This document shows, piece by piece, positions 9,751 through 18,263 of a stretch of 64,000 nt of DNA. The DNA comes from Actinomadura macrotermitis. Lineage in GTDB: Bacteria; Actinomycetota; Actinomycetes; Streptosporangiales; Streptosporangiaceae. The notes beneath the pieces were generated by a model. It was not told where the DNA came from. It ran no database searches and worked only from the letters and a program-made list of their open reading frames with translations. The position numbers were made by a program, and so were the translations under genes. Each line of letters begins with the position of its first letter. Position 1 is the first letter of the stretch. The DNA lies in contig NZ_WEGH01000005.1 of NCBI RefSeq assembly GCF_009604375.1, forward strand, positions 248,001-312,000. Direction: 5' to 3'.

Positions 9751-9759
9751 CATAGAAGG
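9727..9759 (+). promoter_or_regulatory. Second inverted repeat, between regulator and DUF3291 gene
   Basis: CCTTCTA (9727-9733) and TAGAAGG (9753-9759) form a perfect 7-bp inverted repeat with a 19-nt spacer. The arms resemble the TTCTA/TAGAA repeat at 9030-9059. It spans the regulator stop codon and ends 24 nt before the next start. Confidence 0.4.
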
Positions 9760-9783
9760 AACGGGCATGGTGGAGTGGGCCGC

Positions 9784-10251
9784 ATGACCGGTTTCCACCT
9801 GGCCCAGTTCAACGTCGCCACCCTCCTGCACCCCCTCGACGACCCCCGCACGGCGCCCTTCGTGGAGCTGCTCGCCCCGATCAACGCGCTCGCCGACGGC
9901 ACCCCCGGCTTCGTGTGGCGGCTGGCCGAGGAGGGCGAGCCCGACGCCACCGGCCTGCGCCCGCTGGGCGCCGACGTGATCGTCAACTACTCGGTGTGGG
10001 AGAGCCACGAGGCGCTGTGGGACTTCGTCTACCGCAGCCGGCACCTGGAGGTGCTGCGCCGCCGCCGCGAGTGGTTCCGGCGGCACGTGGACATGCACCT
10101 GGTGATGTGGTGGATCCCGGCCGGGCACGTGCCGACCGTCGCCGAGGGCGTCGAGCGGCTGGAACTGCTGCGCGCGCAGGGGCCCTCGCCCCGCGCGTTC
10201 ACCTTCGCCTCGGCCTACACCGCCGAGGAGGCCGCGGCCCCGGCGACCTGA
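9784..10251 (+). CDS. DUF3291 domain protein
   Basis: This 155-residue protein matches the DUF3291 family, a dimeric alpha-beta barrel-like fold related to small monooxygenases; no activity is established. Features are the opening HLAQFNVATLLHPLDDPR, a central IVNYSVWESHEALWDFVYRS and HVDMHLVMWWIPAGH. GGAG 8 nt before the ATG at 9784 supports this start. A six-codon open frame starting at 9767 has its own good ribosome-binding site and ends in an ATGA overlap with this start, possibly for coupling. Regulation by the upstream winged-helix protein is inferred from the shared inverted repeat. Confidence 0.75.
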   Translation: MTGFHLAQFNVATLLHPLDDPRTAPFVELLAPINALADGTPGFVWRLAEEGEPDATGLRPLGADVIVNYSVWESHEALWDFVYRSRHLEVLRRRREWFRRHVDMHLVMWWIPAGHVPTVAEGVERLELLRAQGPSPRAFTFASAYTAEEAAAPAT

Positions 10252-10272
10252 CCGGGGCCGGGACCGGGCCGG

Positions 10273-11355
10273 TCAGCCGAGCAGGGACGCGGTGTGGCGG
10301 CCCGCCGCCGCGGCCGTGAGGAAGTAGGCCAGGTCGGCGTCCAGGCGGCGGCCCATCGTCGACATCCGCACGCCCCACTCCTTCTCCGCCGCCGCCAGCT
10401 CCTCCGCCAGGCCCGCCACACCGACCGGGACGAGCTCGTGGCGGTCGCCGAGCGGCGCGGCCTGCGCCGCGACCTCGGTGCCGAAGTGCCCGCCGAGCTC
10501 GGGCACCACGATCTGCGCGCGCGCGAGCGCGACACGCCCGTAGGCGGTGAGGCTGTGGTGCGACACCCCGACGTGGCGGGGCCGCAGGTCGCCCTCGCTG
10601 ACCCGCAGCGAGCCGACCGGACGCCCGCCCAGCACCGCCGCCGCGTTCACCGCCTCGCCCGCCGACACCCCCGAGAACCCCCACCGGGTGCCGGTGCCGA
10701 GGTTGCCCGGCCCCTGCGCCAGGACGACGACCTCGGCGTCCAGCACCAGCCGCGCCGCCAGCAGCCCGGTGTGGACCGTCACCGTCTCCAGGTCGCCGCC
10801 GAACGCCTGCCCGACCGTGACGGTCGCCGCGAGCGCCCCGGCCTCCTTCAGCTGAGCGATCGACATGGAGAACCACGCCGGCAGCGCGCCGCCGTCGGGC
10901 ATCACGTACACCACGCGGGTGCCGGGCCGCGCCGCCAGCAGGCCCGCCAGGACCGGCGGCAGCGCCGAGTGCAGGTCGGCCACGACGACCGGCATGCCGT
11001 CCAGGGAGTCGGCGTCGCGCAGCAGGTCGTGGTGGGGGGAGTCCTGTTCGTCGGCGCCGAGGACGGTGGCCTGCAGCGGCGTGTAGCGCGCCTTGACCAG
11101 GTGGCCCGGCCCCGCCGGGTCGGGCGGCAGCCGGTCGGGGACCGCCACCACCATCGCGTACCCGCCCGTCCCGAGTCCCATCGCCAAGGCCGTAGTGTTG
11201 AGCAGGACGGTGTCGCCCGGCTCGGGCCGCCCCACCAGCGCGGGGTAGGCGAGGGCGCGGCGGGTGCCGTCGTCCTCGATCGTGACGTCCAGCTCGACCG
11301 CCCCCGGCCACTCCCGGCGGACGTTCTCTACCGTGCCTTTACGCCATCGGATCAC
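10273..11355 (-). CDS. DUF3866 family protein
   Basis: A conserved actinobacterial protein of 360 residues with no established function. The N-terminal part (MIRWRKGTVENV) is followed by an acidic strand region. Later come LVKARYTPLQATVLGADEQD, MPVVVADLHSALPPVLAGL and a glycine-rich VLAQGPGNLGTGTRWGFSG that looks like a nucleotide- or phosphate-binding loop. It is divergent from pafB with a gap of 75 bp. Linkage to pafBC is typical of the group as I recall it. The start GTG at 11355 gives the conserved beginning; no clear ribosome-binding site was seen. Confidence 0.75.
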   Translation of the reverse strand: MIRWRKGTVENVRREWPGAVELDVTIEDDGTRRALAYPALVGRPEPGDTVLLNTTALAMGLGTGGYAMVVAVPDRLPPDPAGPGHLVKARYTPLQATVLGADEQDSPHHDLLRDADSLDGMPVVVADLHSALPPVLAGLLAARPGTRVVYVMPDGGALPAWFSMSIAQLKEAGALAATVTVGQAFGGDLETVTVHTGLLAARLVLDAEVVVLAQGPGNLGTGTRWGFSGVSAGEAVNAAAVLGGRPVGSLRVSEGDLRPRHVGVSHHSLTAYGRVALARAQIVVPELGGHFGTEVAAQAAPLGDRHELVPVGVAGLAEELAAAEKEWGVRMSTMGRRLDADLAYFLTAAAAGRHTASLLG

Positions 11356-11430
11356 ACCGGAACGGTAGCGTCCTTCCCGGGAGAATGCCGGGACCGGCCG
11401 GGTCCCAGCGAGCAAAGAGGTGGTGGCGAA

Positions 11431-12399
11431 GTGTCGCGGCGCAAGACCGAGCGCCTGCTCAACCTGGTGGTCTGCCTGCTCGCCACGCGGCGGTACCTGA
11501 CGGCCGAGCAGATCCGCCGGGCCGTGCCCGGCTACCCCGACGCCGGCGAGGCCTTCAAGCGCATGTTCGAGCGCGACAAGGAGGAGCTGCGCGAGCTCGG
11601 GGTCCCGCTGGAGGTCGGCAGCGACGGCGACGGCGGCGGCGGCGAGGAGATCGGCTACCGGATCCCGCCGCAGGCCTACGAGCTGCCCGACATCCACCTC
11701 ACCCCCGACGAGGCCGCCGTGCTCGGCCTGGCCGCGCGGGTGTGGCAGCGCGCCAGCATGGCCGAGGCCGCCTCGGGCGCGCTGCTGAAGCTGCGCGCCG
11801 CCGGCGTGGACACCGGCACCGACACCTCCGTCGGCATCGAGCCGCGCGTCGGCGCCGGCGACCCGGCGTTCCCGGCGCTGTGGGAGGCCGTCCGCGACGG
11901 CCGCCCGGTCGCCTTCGACTACCAGGGCGTCGGCCGCACCGCCGTCGCCCGCCGCCACCTGGAGCCGTGGGGCGTGGTGAGCCGCCGCGGCCGCTGGTAC
12001 GTGGTCGGCCACGACCGCGACCGCGGCGAGGCCCGGGTGTTCCGGCTCAGCCGCATCACCGGCGAGGTCGCCCCCGACGGGCGCCCGGGCACCGTCACCG
12101 TCCCCGACGGCGTCGACGTGCGGCGCATCGCCTTCGACCGCGGCGAGCCGGCCGCCGAGCCGCGCCCGGCGACGGTGCGGCTGCGCGCGGGCGCCGCGCA
12201 GGGCCCGCGTCGCTGGGCCAAGCAGGTCCGCCCCGCCGGCGACGGCTGGGACGAGGCCGTGCTGACCTTCCACGACGTGGACCGGTTCGCGCCCTACCTG
12301 GCGCGCTTCGCCGACGACGTCGTGGTCCTGGACCCGCCCGACCTGCGCGAGGCGGTCATCTGGCAACTGAAGGCCGTCGTGGCGGGGAGCGACCAGTGA
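11431..12399 (+). CDS. pafB: WYL-domain transcriptional activator PafB
   Basis: PafB pairs with PafC to form the DNA-damage-responsive activator that runs most of the LexA-independent damage response in mycobacteria. The protein has 322 residues: an N-terminal winged helix (KTERLLNLVVCLLATRRYLTA), a central WYL domain (about 145-215, with VVSRRGRWYVVGHDRDRGEARVFRLSRI) and a C-terminal WCX extension. AGAGG lies about 10 nt before GTG 11431. The stop overlaps the pafC start (GTGA), so the two are translationally coupled. Confidence 0.92.
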   Translation: MSRRKTERLLNLVVCLLATRRYLTAEQIRRAVPGYPDAGEAFKRMFERDKEELRELGVPLEVGSDGDGGGGEEIGYRIPPQAYELPDIHLTPDEAAVLGLAARVWQRASMAEAASGALLKLRAAGVDTGTDTSVGIEPRVGAGDPAFPALWEAVRDGRPVAFDYQGVGRTAVARRHLEPWGVVSRRGRWYVVGHDRDRGEARVFRLSRITGEVAPDGRPGTVTVPDGVDVRRIAFDRGEPAAEPRPATVRLRAGAAQGPRRWAKQVRPAGDGWDEAVLTFHDVDRFAPYLARFADDVVVLDPPDLREAVIWQLKAVVAGSDQ

Positions 12400-13385
12400 G
12401 CGGCAAGACGACGAAGGCCGGCGGGCGGGCCTCCACCACCTCCACCGACCGGCTCGGCCGGCTGCTGGCCCTGGTCCCCTACGTGGTGAACCGCGACTCG
12501 GTGGCGCTGGAGGAGGCCGCCGAGGCGTTCGGCGTCACCGAGAAGCAGCTCATCGACGACCTCAACCTGCTGTGGTGCGTCGAGCTGCGCTCGCCCGACC
12601 CCTACTGCCCGATCGACCTGTCCTACGAGGGCGGCGAGATCACCGTCACCGAGGCCGAGTCGATCGCCCGGCCGCTGCGGCTGAAGGTCGACGAGGCCAG
12701 CGCGCTGCTCGTCGCGCTGCGCATGCTCGCCGACGTCCCCGGCCTGCAGGACCGCGACGCGCTCAGCCGCGTCATCGCCAAGCTGGAGACCGCCGCCGGG
12801 GCCGCCGGCGCCGCCGCCGGCAAGGTCTCGGTCGAGGTCGACGCGCACGGCGACGCCCTGGCCCGGCTCCGCCAGGCCATCGGCGCCGGCCGCCGCGTCC
12901 ACCTGTCCTACTACGTACCCGCCCGCGACGAGAACACCGAGCGCGACGTCGACCCGATGCGGCTGCTGGTGGTGGAGGGCAACACCTACCTGGAGGGCTG
13001 GTGCCGCCGCGCCGAGGCCGTCCGGCTGTTCCGCCTCGACCGCGTCACCGACCTGACCGTGCTCGAGGTCCCCGCGCAGGTCCCCGAGACCGCCGAGCCC
13101 ATCGACGTCGACGCCGGCCTGTTCCGGCCCTCCGACCGCGACGAGCGCGTCACCTTCGAGCTGACCCCCCAGGGCCGCTGGGTCGCCGACTACCACCCCT
13201 GCGAGAGCGTCACCGAGCTCGGCGAGGGCCGGCTGCGCATCGTGCTGCGCACCCCCGACACCCGCTGGGTGCGGGGCCTGGCCCTGCGCCTGGGCGACCA
13301 GGGCCGCATCGTCGACCCGCCCGCCCTCGCCGCCGCCGTCCGCGCCGACGCCGCCCGGGCCCTGGCCCGGTACGACGAGCGCTGA
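12396..13385 (+). CDS. pafC: WYL-domain transcriptional activator PafC
   Basis: The partner of PafB, 329 residues. An N-terminal winged helix begins around residue 17 (DRLGRLLALVPYVVNRDSVALEEAAEAFGV). The WYL domain at about 150-225 contains RVHLSYYVPARDE and NTYLEGWCRRAEAVRLFRLDRV. The WCX part follows, ending DDDR-like in LARYDER. It starts with a GTG that overlaps the pafB stop by 4 bp. In mycobacteria the two proteins act as one unit, consistent with the coupling seen here. They sit in the Pup locus although they regulate DNA repair. Confidence 0.92.
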   Translation: MSGKTTKAGGRASTTSTDRLGRLLALVPYVVNRDSVALEEAAEAFGVTEKQLIDDLNLLWCVELRSPDPYCPIDLSYEGGEITVTEAESIARPLRLKVDEASALLVALRMLADVPGLQDRDALSRVIAKLETAAGAAGAAAGKVSVEVDAHGDALARLRQAIGAGRRVHLSYYVPARDENTERDVDPMRLLVVEGNTYLEGWCRRAEAVRLFRLDRVTDLTVLEVPAQVPETAEPIDVDAGLFRPSDRDERVTFELTPQGRWVADYHPCESVTELGEGRLRIVLRTPDTRWVRGLALRLGDQGRIVDPPALAAAVRADAARALARYDER

Positions 13386-13399
13386 GGGGGTCGGCTACG

Positions 13400-13630
13400 G
13401 TGTCGGACGTGGCATGGAGCGGCGTGGCGGTGACCCTCGGCTTCGCCGGGCTGGCGGTGCTGGCCTGGTGCGCGGTCAAGGTCGCGCTCGGCGTGCGGCG
13501 GCTGGGACGTGAACTGGAGCGGGCCAAACGCCGGCTCGCGCCCCAACAGTCGGCGCTGCGCGATGAACTCCAGGCCCTGCAGGACGCGCGTGCTCCGTTC
13601 GAACCAGGTGACGGCGTACGATCGGGTTGA
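13400..13630 (+). CDS. Small membrane protein between pafC and tatA
   Basis: A hypothetical protein of 76 residues. One transmembrane helix (about 8-28: VAVTLGFAGLAVLAWCAVKVA) is followed by a basic, probably helical stretch (RRLGRELERAKRRLAPQQSALRDELQALQDA). A GAGGGGG lies about 9 nt before GTG 13400, 14 nt after pafC. It resembles short actinobacterial membrane-anchored coiled-coil proteins, and a role is unknown. TACGAT at 13617-13622, inside its end, may be the -10 of tatA. Confidence 0.55.
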   Translation: MSDVAWSGVAVTLGFAGLAVLAWCAVKVALGVRRLGRELERAKRRLAPQQSALRDELQALQDARAPFEPGDGVRSG

Positions 13631-13670
13631 GAACACCAAGCAAGCACCACCCGCCGACGAAGGACCGCCC

Positions 13671-14030
13671 ATGCCGAACCTCGGTACCCCCGAGCTGCTC
13701 ATTCTCCTGCTGGTCGTCGTGCTGATCTTCGGGTCGGCCAAGCTGCCGCAGCTGGCGCGCTCGCTCGGCAAGTCGGCGCGCATCCTGAAGGCCGAGACCA
13801 AGGGCCTGCGCGAGGACGACGACGCCGACGACAAGGCCGCCGCCGCCGCTCCCGCCCCCGTGGGCGACGCCGCCGACGCCGCCCGCGCGCGCGCTGCGCA
13901 GCTGCGCGAGGAGGCCGCCCGCCTGGAGCGCGAGGCCGCCGCCCAGCAGCCCTACCCGCAGCGCACCCTGCCCTCCGGCGAGCCGATCCAGGGCGTCCCG
14001 CTGGACCGCGACCAGACCCGCAAGTCCTGA
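13671..14030 (+). CDS. tatA: Twin-arginine translocase subunit TatA
   Basis: TatA forms the pore-like assembly of the Tat system that exports folded proteins. The 119-residue protein has a single N-terminal membrane helix (ELLILLLVVVLIFGSAKLPQ), the conserved FG hinge, and an amphipathic helix (LARSLGKSARILKAETKGL). A long charged Ala/Glu/Arg-rich tail ends PLDRDQTRKS. AAGGA is 7 nt before the ATG. tatC follows after 46 bp. No TatB is encoded nearby. Confidence 0.92.
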   Translation: MPNLGTPELLILLLVVVLIFGSAKLPQLARSLGKSARILKAETKGLREDDDADDKAAAAAPAPVGDAADAARARAAQLREEAARLEREAAAQQPYPQRTLPSGEPIQGVPLDRDQTRKS

Positions 14031-14076
14031 CCCCCTCCCACCCCTGCCGTAGACGGGCCGAGTCACCGACGCCACC

Positions 14077-14940
14077 ATGAGAACGCAGAGCCAGGCCGAC
14101 CCCGACGGCCGGATGCCCCTACTGGACCACCTGCGCGAGCTGCGCAACCGGTTGATCAAGGCCATCCTGGCCTTCCTGGCCGGCGTCATCATCGGCTGGC
14201 TGCTGTTCAACCCCGTCTGGGAGTTCCTCAAGGAGCCCTACTGCTCGCTGCCGCAGTCGCGCGGCGTGGTCGAGGGCAACAAGTGCGCGCTGTACGTCAA
14301 CGGGATCTTCTCCTCCTTCTTCCTGAAGCTGAAGATCTCCTGCATCATCGGCGGCGTGGTGTCGGCGCCCGTCTGGCTCTACCAGCTGTGGGCGTTCGTC
14401 GCGCCCGGCCTGTACAAGCGCGAGCGCCGCTGGACCTATGTGTTCATGGGCGCGGCGATCCCGCTGTTCTTCGTCGGCACCGCCCTGGCCTACGTCACCG
14501 TCGACAAGGGCCTGGCGCTGTTCCTCGGTTTCGTCGCCGAGGACGTCAAGCCCCTCATCACCGTCGACAGCTACCTCGGCTACGTGCTGACCATGCTGCT
14601 GGTGTTCGGGCTGACCTTCGAGCTCCCGCTGTTCGTGATCATCCTCAACCTGGCCGGGGTGCTGCCCTCGGCCCGCATCCGCAAGACCCAGCGCGTCGCG
14701 ATCTTCGGCATCTTCGTGTTCGCCGCCGTGGCCACCCCGAGCGCCGACCCGTTCACCATGCTGGCGCTGGCGCTGCCCACCGTGCTGCTGTTCGAGATCG
14801 CCGCGCTGCTGGCGTTCCTCAACGACCGCCGCAAGGCCCGCCGCCCCGACCCCTACGCCGGGCTGTCCGACGACGAGGCCTCCCCGCTGGACCTCGCCGG
14901 GATCGACGCCGAGCTCGAGCGCGGCGAACGCCGCCCCTGA
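14077..14940 (+). CDS. tatC: Twin-arginine translocase subunit TatC
   Basis: TatC is the receptor for twin-arginine signal peptides. It has 287 residues and six membrane helices. The cytoplasmic start contains MPLLDHLRELRNRLIKA, the family signature with the signal-peptide-binding Glu. Later come APVWLYQLWAFVAPGLYKRERR and VFGLTFELPLFV. The acidic/Arg-rich C-terminal tail is cytoplasmic. A long periplasmic loop contains two cysteines (PYCSLPQ and GNKCALY), which could form a disulfide. Confidence 0.94.
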   Translation: MRTQSQADPDGRMPLLDHLRELRNRLIKAILAFLAGVIIGWLLFNPVWEFLKEPYCSLPQSRGVVEGNKCALYVNGIFSSFFLKLKISCIIGGVVSAPVWLYQLWAFVAPGLYKRERRWTYVFMGAAIPLFFVGTALAYVTVDKGLALFLGFVAEDVKPLITVDSYLGYVLTMLLVFGLTFELPLFVIILNLAGVLPSARIRKTQRVAIFGIFVFAAVATPSADPFTMLALALPTVLLFEIAALLAFLNDRRKARRPDPYAGLSDDEASPLDLAGIDAELERGERRP

Positions 14941-15018
14941 CCCGTGCCGGCCCGTTCGGCCCGCCGCGAAACACCCCGGTAAAAGGCCCCGAATTGGGAA
15001 TCGGGCCGGTCGAAACCG

Positions 15019-15024
15019 TAGGCT
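15019..15024 (+). promoter_or_regulatory. Candidate -10 box for leaderless helY mRNA
   Basis: TAGGCT lies 7 nt before the helY ATG, as at dop and pafA. A possible -35 (TTGGGA) is 19 nt further upstream. Confidence 0.45.
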
Positions 15025-15031
15025 CGGTGGC

Positions 15032-17797
15032 ATGACCACCCCCGACACGCAGTCGGCCGAGCAGTCCCCGGCGCAGCGCTACGCCGCCAACCGCAGGCGG
15101 CACGCCGGCAGCGGACCCGCCCTGCTGGACTTCCAGACCCTGTACGACTTCGACCTGGACGCCTTCCAGATCGAGGCGTGCCGCGCCCTGGAGGGCGGCA
15201 GCGGCGTGCTGGTCGCCGCGCCCACCGGCTCCGGCAAGACCGTCGTCGGGGAGTTCGCCGTCCACCTGGCCCTCACCGGCGGCTCCAAGTGCTTCTACAC
15301 CACGCCCATCAAGGCGCTGTCCAACCAGAAGTACGCCGACCTGGTCCGCCGCTACGGCGCCGAGAACGTCGGCCTGCTCACCGGCGACAACAGCGTCAAC
15401 GGCGAGGCGCCCATCGTGGTCATGACCACCGAGGTGCTGCGCAACATGCTCTACGCCGGGTCGCAGACCCTGGCGGGCCTGGCCTTCGTCGTCATGGACG
15501 AGGTGCACTACCTGGCCGACCGGTTCCGCGGCGCGGTCTGGGAAGAAGTGATCATCCACGTGCCGGACTCGGTCCGCATCGTGGCGCTGTCGGCGACCGT
15601 CAGCAACGCCGAGGAGTTCGGCGAGTGGCTGCAGACCGTGCGCGGCGACACCGCCGTCGTCGTCGACGAGCACCGCCCCGTCCCGCTGTTCCAGCACATG
15701 CTCGTCGGCAACCGCCTGTACGACCTGTTCGTCGAGACCGGCAAGGGGAACAACCGGCAGGCCCGGGTCAACCCGCAGCTGCAGCGGATGGCCGTCGAGG
15801 AGGTCCGCCGCGCCAAGGTCAACCAGGGCCGCCGCACCGGCCGCCGCCGCGAGGCCCGCCCGCAGCGGTTCCGGCCGCCGCTGCGCCCCGACGTCATCGG
15901 CCGCCTGGAGCGCGCCGGGCTGCTGCCGGCCATCACCTTCATCTTCTCCCGCGCCGGCTGCGACGCCGCCGTCCTGCAGTGCCTGCACGCCGGGCTGCGC
16001 CTCACCTCCAAGGAGGAGACCGAGGAGATCCGCGCCCACGCCGAGCTGCGCACCGCCGACATCGCCGAGGACGACCTGCGCATCCTCGGCTACCCCGACT
16101 TCCTGGCCGCGCTGGAGCGCGGCCTGGCCGCCCACCACGCCGGGATGCTGCCGACGTTCAAGGAGATCGTCGAGGAGCTGTTCACCCGCGGCCTCATCAA
16201 GGCCGTCTTCGCCACCGAGACCCTCGCCCTCGGCATCAACATGCCCGCCCGCACCGTCGTCATCGAAAAGCTCGACAAGTGGAACGGCGAGGCCCACGTC
16301 AACCTCACCCCCGGCGAGTACACCCAGCTGACCGGCCGCGCCGGGCGCCGCGGCATCGACGTCGAGGGGCACGCGGTCGTGGTGTGGAACCCCAGCGTCG
16401 ACCCCGGATCGGTCGCCGGCCTGGCCGGCACCCGCACCTACCCCCTCAACTCCAGCTTCCGGCCCTCCTACAACATGGCCGTCAACCTCGTCGGCGCCGT
16501 CGGCGCCGACCGCGCCCGCACCCTGCTGGAGGAGTCCTTCGCCCAGTTCCAGGCCGACCGCGCCGTCGTCGGCCTGGCCCGCCAGGTGCACAAGAACGAG
16601 GAGGCCCTCGCCGGGTACGCCAAGGCCGCCGAATGCCACCTCGGCGACTTCATGGAGTACGCCGCGCTGCGCCGCGCCCTGTCCGACCGCGAGGCCGAGC
16701 AGTCCCGCGAGCGCGCCGGCGCCCGCCGCGCCGAGGCCGCCCGCTCCCTGGAGCACCTGCGGCCCGGCGACGTCATCATGGTCCCCCAGGGCCGCCGCAG
16801 CGGCCTGGCCGTCGTGCTGGACCCCGGCGTCGGCCGCCGCTCCGACGGGCCCGCCCCGCTGGTGCTGACCGCCGCCCGCTCGGTGCAGCGCCTGTCGGTG
16901 CTGGACTTCCCGCGCGCCGTCGAGCCCATCGAGCGCATCCGCATCCCCAAGTCCTTCAGCCCCCGCAGCCCCCAGGACCGCCGCGACCTGGCCTCCACCC
17001 TGCGCGCCAAGGTGCCCGACGAGGGCCGCTCGCACCGCCGCCCCCGCGACGTGCCCGCCGGCGACGACGCCGAGATCGGCCGGCTGCGCACCGAGCTGCG
17101 CCGCCACCCCGTGCACGGCTGCGCCGAGCGCGAGGACCACGCCCGCTGGGCCGAGCGGTTCTTCCGCCTGGAACGCGAGACCGAGCTGCTGCGCCGCCGC
17201 GTCGAGGGCCGCTCCCAGGTCATCGCCCGCACCTTCGACCGCGTCTGCGCCGTGCTCACCCAGCTCGGCTACCTCGACGGCGGCGCCGTCACCGACGAGG
17301 GCCGCCGCCTCGGCCGCATCTACAACGAGCTGGACCTGCTCACCGCCGAGAGCCTGCGCGAGGGCCTGTGGGAGCGCCTGGACCCCGCCGAGCTCGCCGC
17401 GTGCGTGTCGGCGCTGGTCTACGAGTCCCGCCAGCCCGACGACGCCGCCCCGCCCCGCACCCCGACCGGGCAGGTCCAGGACGCCCTGGCCGCCATGGTG
17501 CGCCTGTGGGGGCAGCTGGAGGCCGTCGAACGCGACAACCAGGTGTCGTTCCTGCGCGAACCCGACCTGGGGTTCGCCTGGACCGCCTACCGGTGGGCCA
17601 AGGGCGACGACCTGGACGAGGTCCTGCTCGACGCCGGCCTGACCGCCGGCGACTTCGTCCGCTCGGTCAAGCAGCTGCTGGACCTGCTCGGCCAGGTCGC
17701 CGACGCCGCCCCGCCCAACAGCCACCTGCGCAAGACCGCCCGCAAGGCCATGGACGCCATGCGCCGCGGCGTCGTCGCCTACTCCTCGGTGGCCTGA
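15032..17797 (+). CDS. helY: Ski2/Mtr4-type DEVH-box helicase HelY
   Basis: A large superfamily 2 helicase of 921 residues, the homologue of mycobacterial HelY, which lies beside tatAC in the same order. Motifs: Q-region YDFDLDAFQIEA, motif I AAPTGSGKTVV, motif II DEVHYL, motif III ALSATVSNAEEFGEWL, motif IV region TFIFSRAGCDA and motif VI QLTGRAGRRGID. The C-terminal third matches the DSHCT-type helical domain. RNA is the likely substrate by family, but its cellular target is not known. It ends 28 bp before a strong bidirectional hairpin. Confidence 0.93.
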   Translation: MTTPDTQSAEQSPAQRYAANRRRHAGSGPALLDFQTLYDFDLDAFQIEACRALEGGSGVLVAAPTGSGKTVVGEFAVHLALTGGSKCFYTTPIKALSNQKYADLVRRYGAENVGLLTGDNSVNGEAPIVVMTTEVLRNMLYAGSQTLAGLAFVVMDEVHYLADRFRGAVWEEVIIHVPDSVRIVALSATVSNAEEFGEWLQTVRGDTAVVVDEHRPVPLFQHMLVGNRLYDLFVETGKGNNRQARVNPQLQRMAVEEVRRAKVNQGRRTGRRREARPQRFRPPLRPDVIGRLERAGLLPAITFIFSRAGCDAAVLQCLHAGLRLTSKEETEEIRAHAELRTADIAEDDLRILGYPDFLAALERGLAAHHAGMLPTFKEIVEELFTRGLIKAVFATETLALGINMPARTVVIEKLDKWNGEAHVNLTPGEYTQLTGRAGRRGIDVEGHAVVVWNPSVDPGSVAGLAGTRTYPLNSSFRPSYNMAVNLVGAVGADRARTLLEESFAQFQADRAVVGLARQVHKNEEALAGYAKAAECHLGDFMEYAALRRALSDREAEQSRERAGARRAEAARSLEHLRPGDVIMVPQGRRSGLAVVLDPGVGRRSDGPAPLVLTAARSVQRLSVLDFPRAVEPIERIRIPKSFSPRSPQDRRDLASTLRAKVPDEGRSHRRPRDVPAGDDAEIGRLRTELRRHPVHGCAEREDHARWAERFFRLERETELLRRRVEGRSQVIARTFDRVCAVLTQLGYLDGGAVTDEGRRLGRIYNELDLLTAESLREGLWERLDPAELAACVSALVYESRQPDDAAPPRTPTGQVQDALAAMVRLWGQLEAVERDNQVSFLREPDLGFAWTAYRWAKGDDLDEVLLDAGLTAGDFVRSVKQLLDLLGQVADAAPPNSHLRKTARKAMDAMRRGVVAYSSVA

Positions 17798-17824
17798 CCC
17801 GCCGCGCGCGGCAGGGAACGCAAA

Positions 17825-17867
17825 GCGAAGGGCCGGCCGGGGAGCAGCTCCCCGGCCGGCCCTTCGC
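17825..17867. terminator. Bidirectional terminator between helY and lsr2
   Basis: A perfect 21-bp inverted repeat (17825-17845 with 17847-17867) has a single-base centre. It lies between convergent helY and lsr2 and can serve both strands. Confidence 0.85.
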
Positions 17868-17918
17868 CCGCCCGGCCGGCGCGGACGCGCCGGCCCGGCA
17901 CGGCCATGCCGCTCGCCG

Positions 17919-18248
17919 CTAGTGGGCGGCCTCGAACTTCTCGATGACCGTGGCCGGGATGCGGCCGCGCTCGTTCACCGCGATGTTGTGGGACTTGGCC
18001 CACTCGCGGATCTCGGCGCTGCGCTCCCGGTTGCCCGCCGTGCGGGTCGTCTTCACGGGCCGGCCCGCGGACTTGCGCGCCTTGCGGGCCCCGGCCACGA
18101 ACGGCTCCAGGCCCTCACGGAGCCGGGCGGCGTTCTTCTTGCTCAGGTCGATCTCATAAGTGATTCCATCGAGCGAGAAGGTGACGGTCTCGTCGGCTTC
18201 TCCGCCATCGATGTCATCGACCAGAAGGACTTCTACCTTCTGTGCCAT
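17919..18248 (-). CDS. lsr2: Nucleoid-associated protein Lsr2
   Basis: Lsr2 is an H-NS-like protein that bridges DNA and silences AT-rich, often acquired, genes. The 109-residue protein has the N-terminal dimerisation domain (VEVLLVDDIDGGEADETVTFSLDGITYEIDLS) and a C-terminal Lsr2 domain with the AT-hook-like RGR in VNERGRIPATVIEKF. AGGGAG precedes the ATG. It follows a second lsr2 paralogue by 15 bp on the same strand, so the two probably share a transcript. Confidence 0.95.
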   Translation of the reverse strand: MAQKVEVLLVDDIDGGEADETVTFSLDGITYEIDLSKKNAARLREGLEPFVAGARKARKSAGRPVKTTRTAGNRERSAEIREWAKSHNIAVNERGRIPATVIEKFEAAH

Positions 18249-18263
18249 GCGGGGACTCCCTTG

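Noticed and set aside
9767-9787. Six-codon frame before the DUF3291 gene as a gene in itself
   Set aside because: It is too short to support; it is mentioned only as a possible coupling leader.
11335-11355. A seventh copy of the dispersed element (GCCTTTAC-GCC-ATCGGATC)
   Set aside because: The left arm matches, but the GTA half and spacing are lost, and the sequence codes for the conserved DUF3866 start.
14819-17725. A 968-codon open frame opposite helY
   Set aside because: It is rich in Gly, Ala, Val, Asp and Glu with no domain, and is a mirror image of the well-supported helY coding sequence; GC-rich genes commonly produce such frames.
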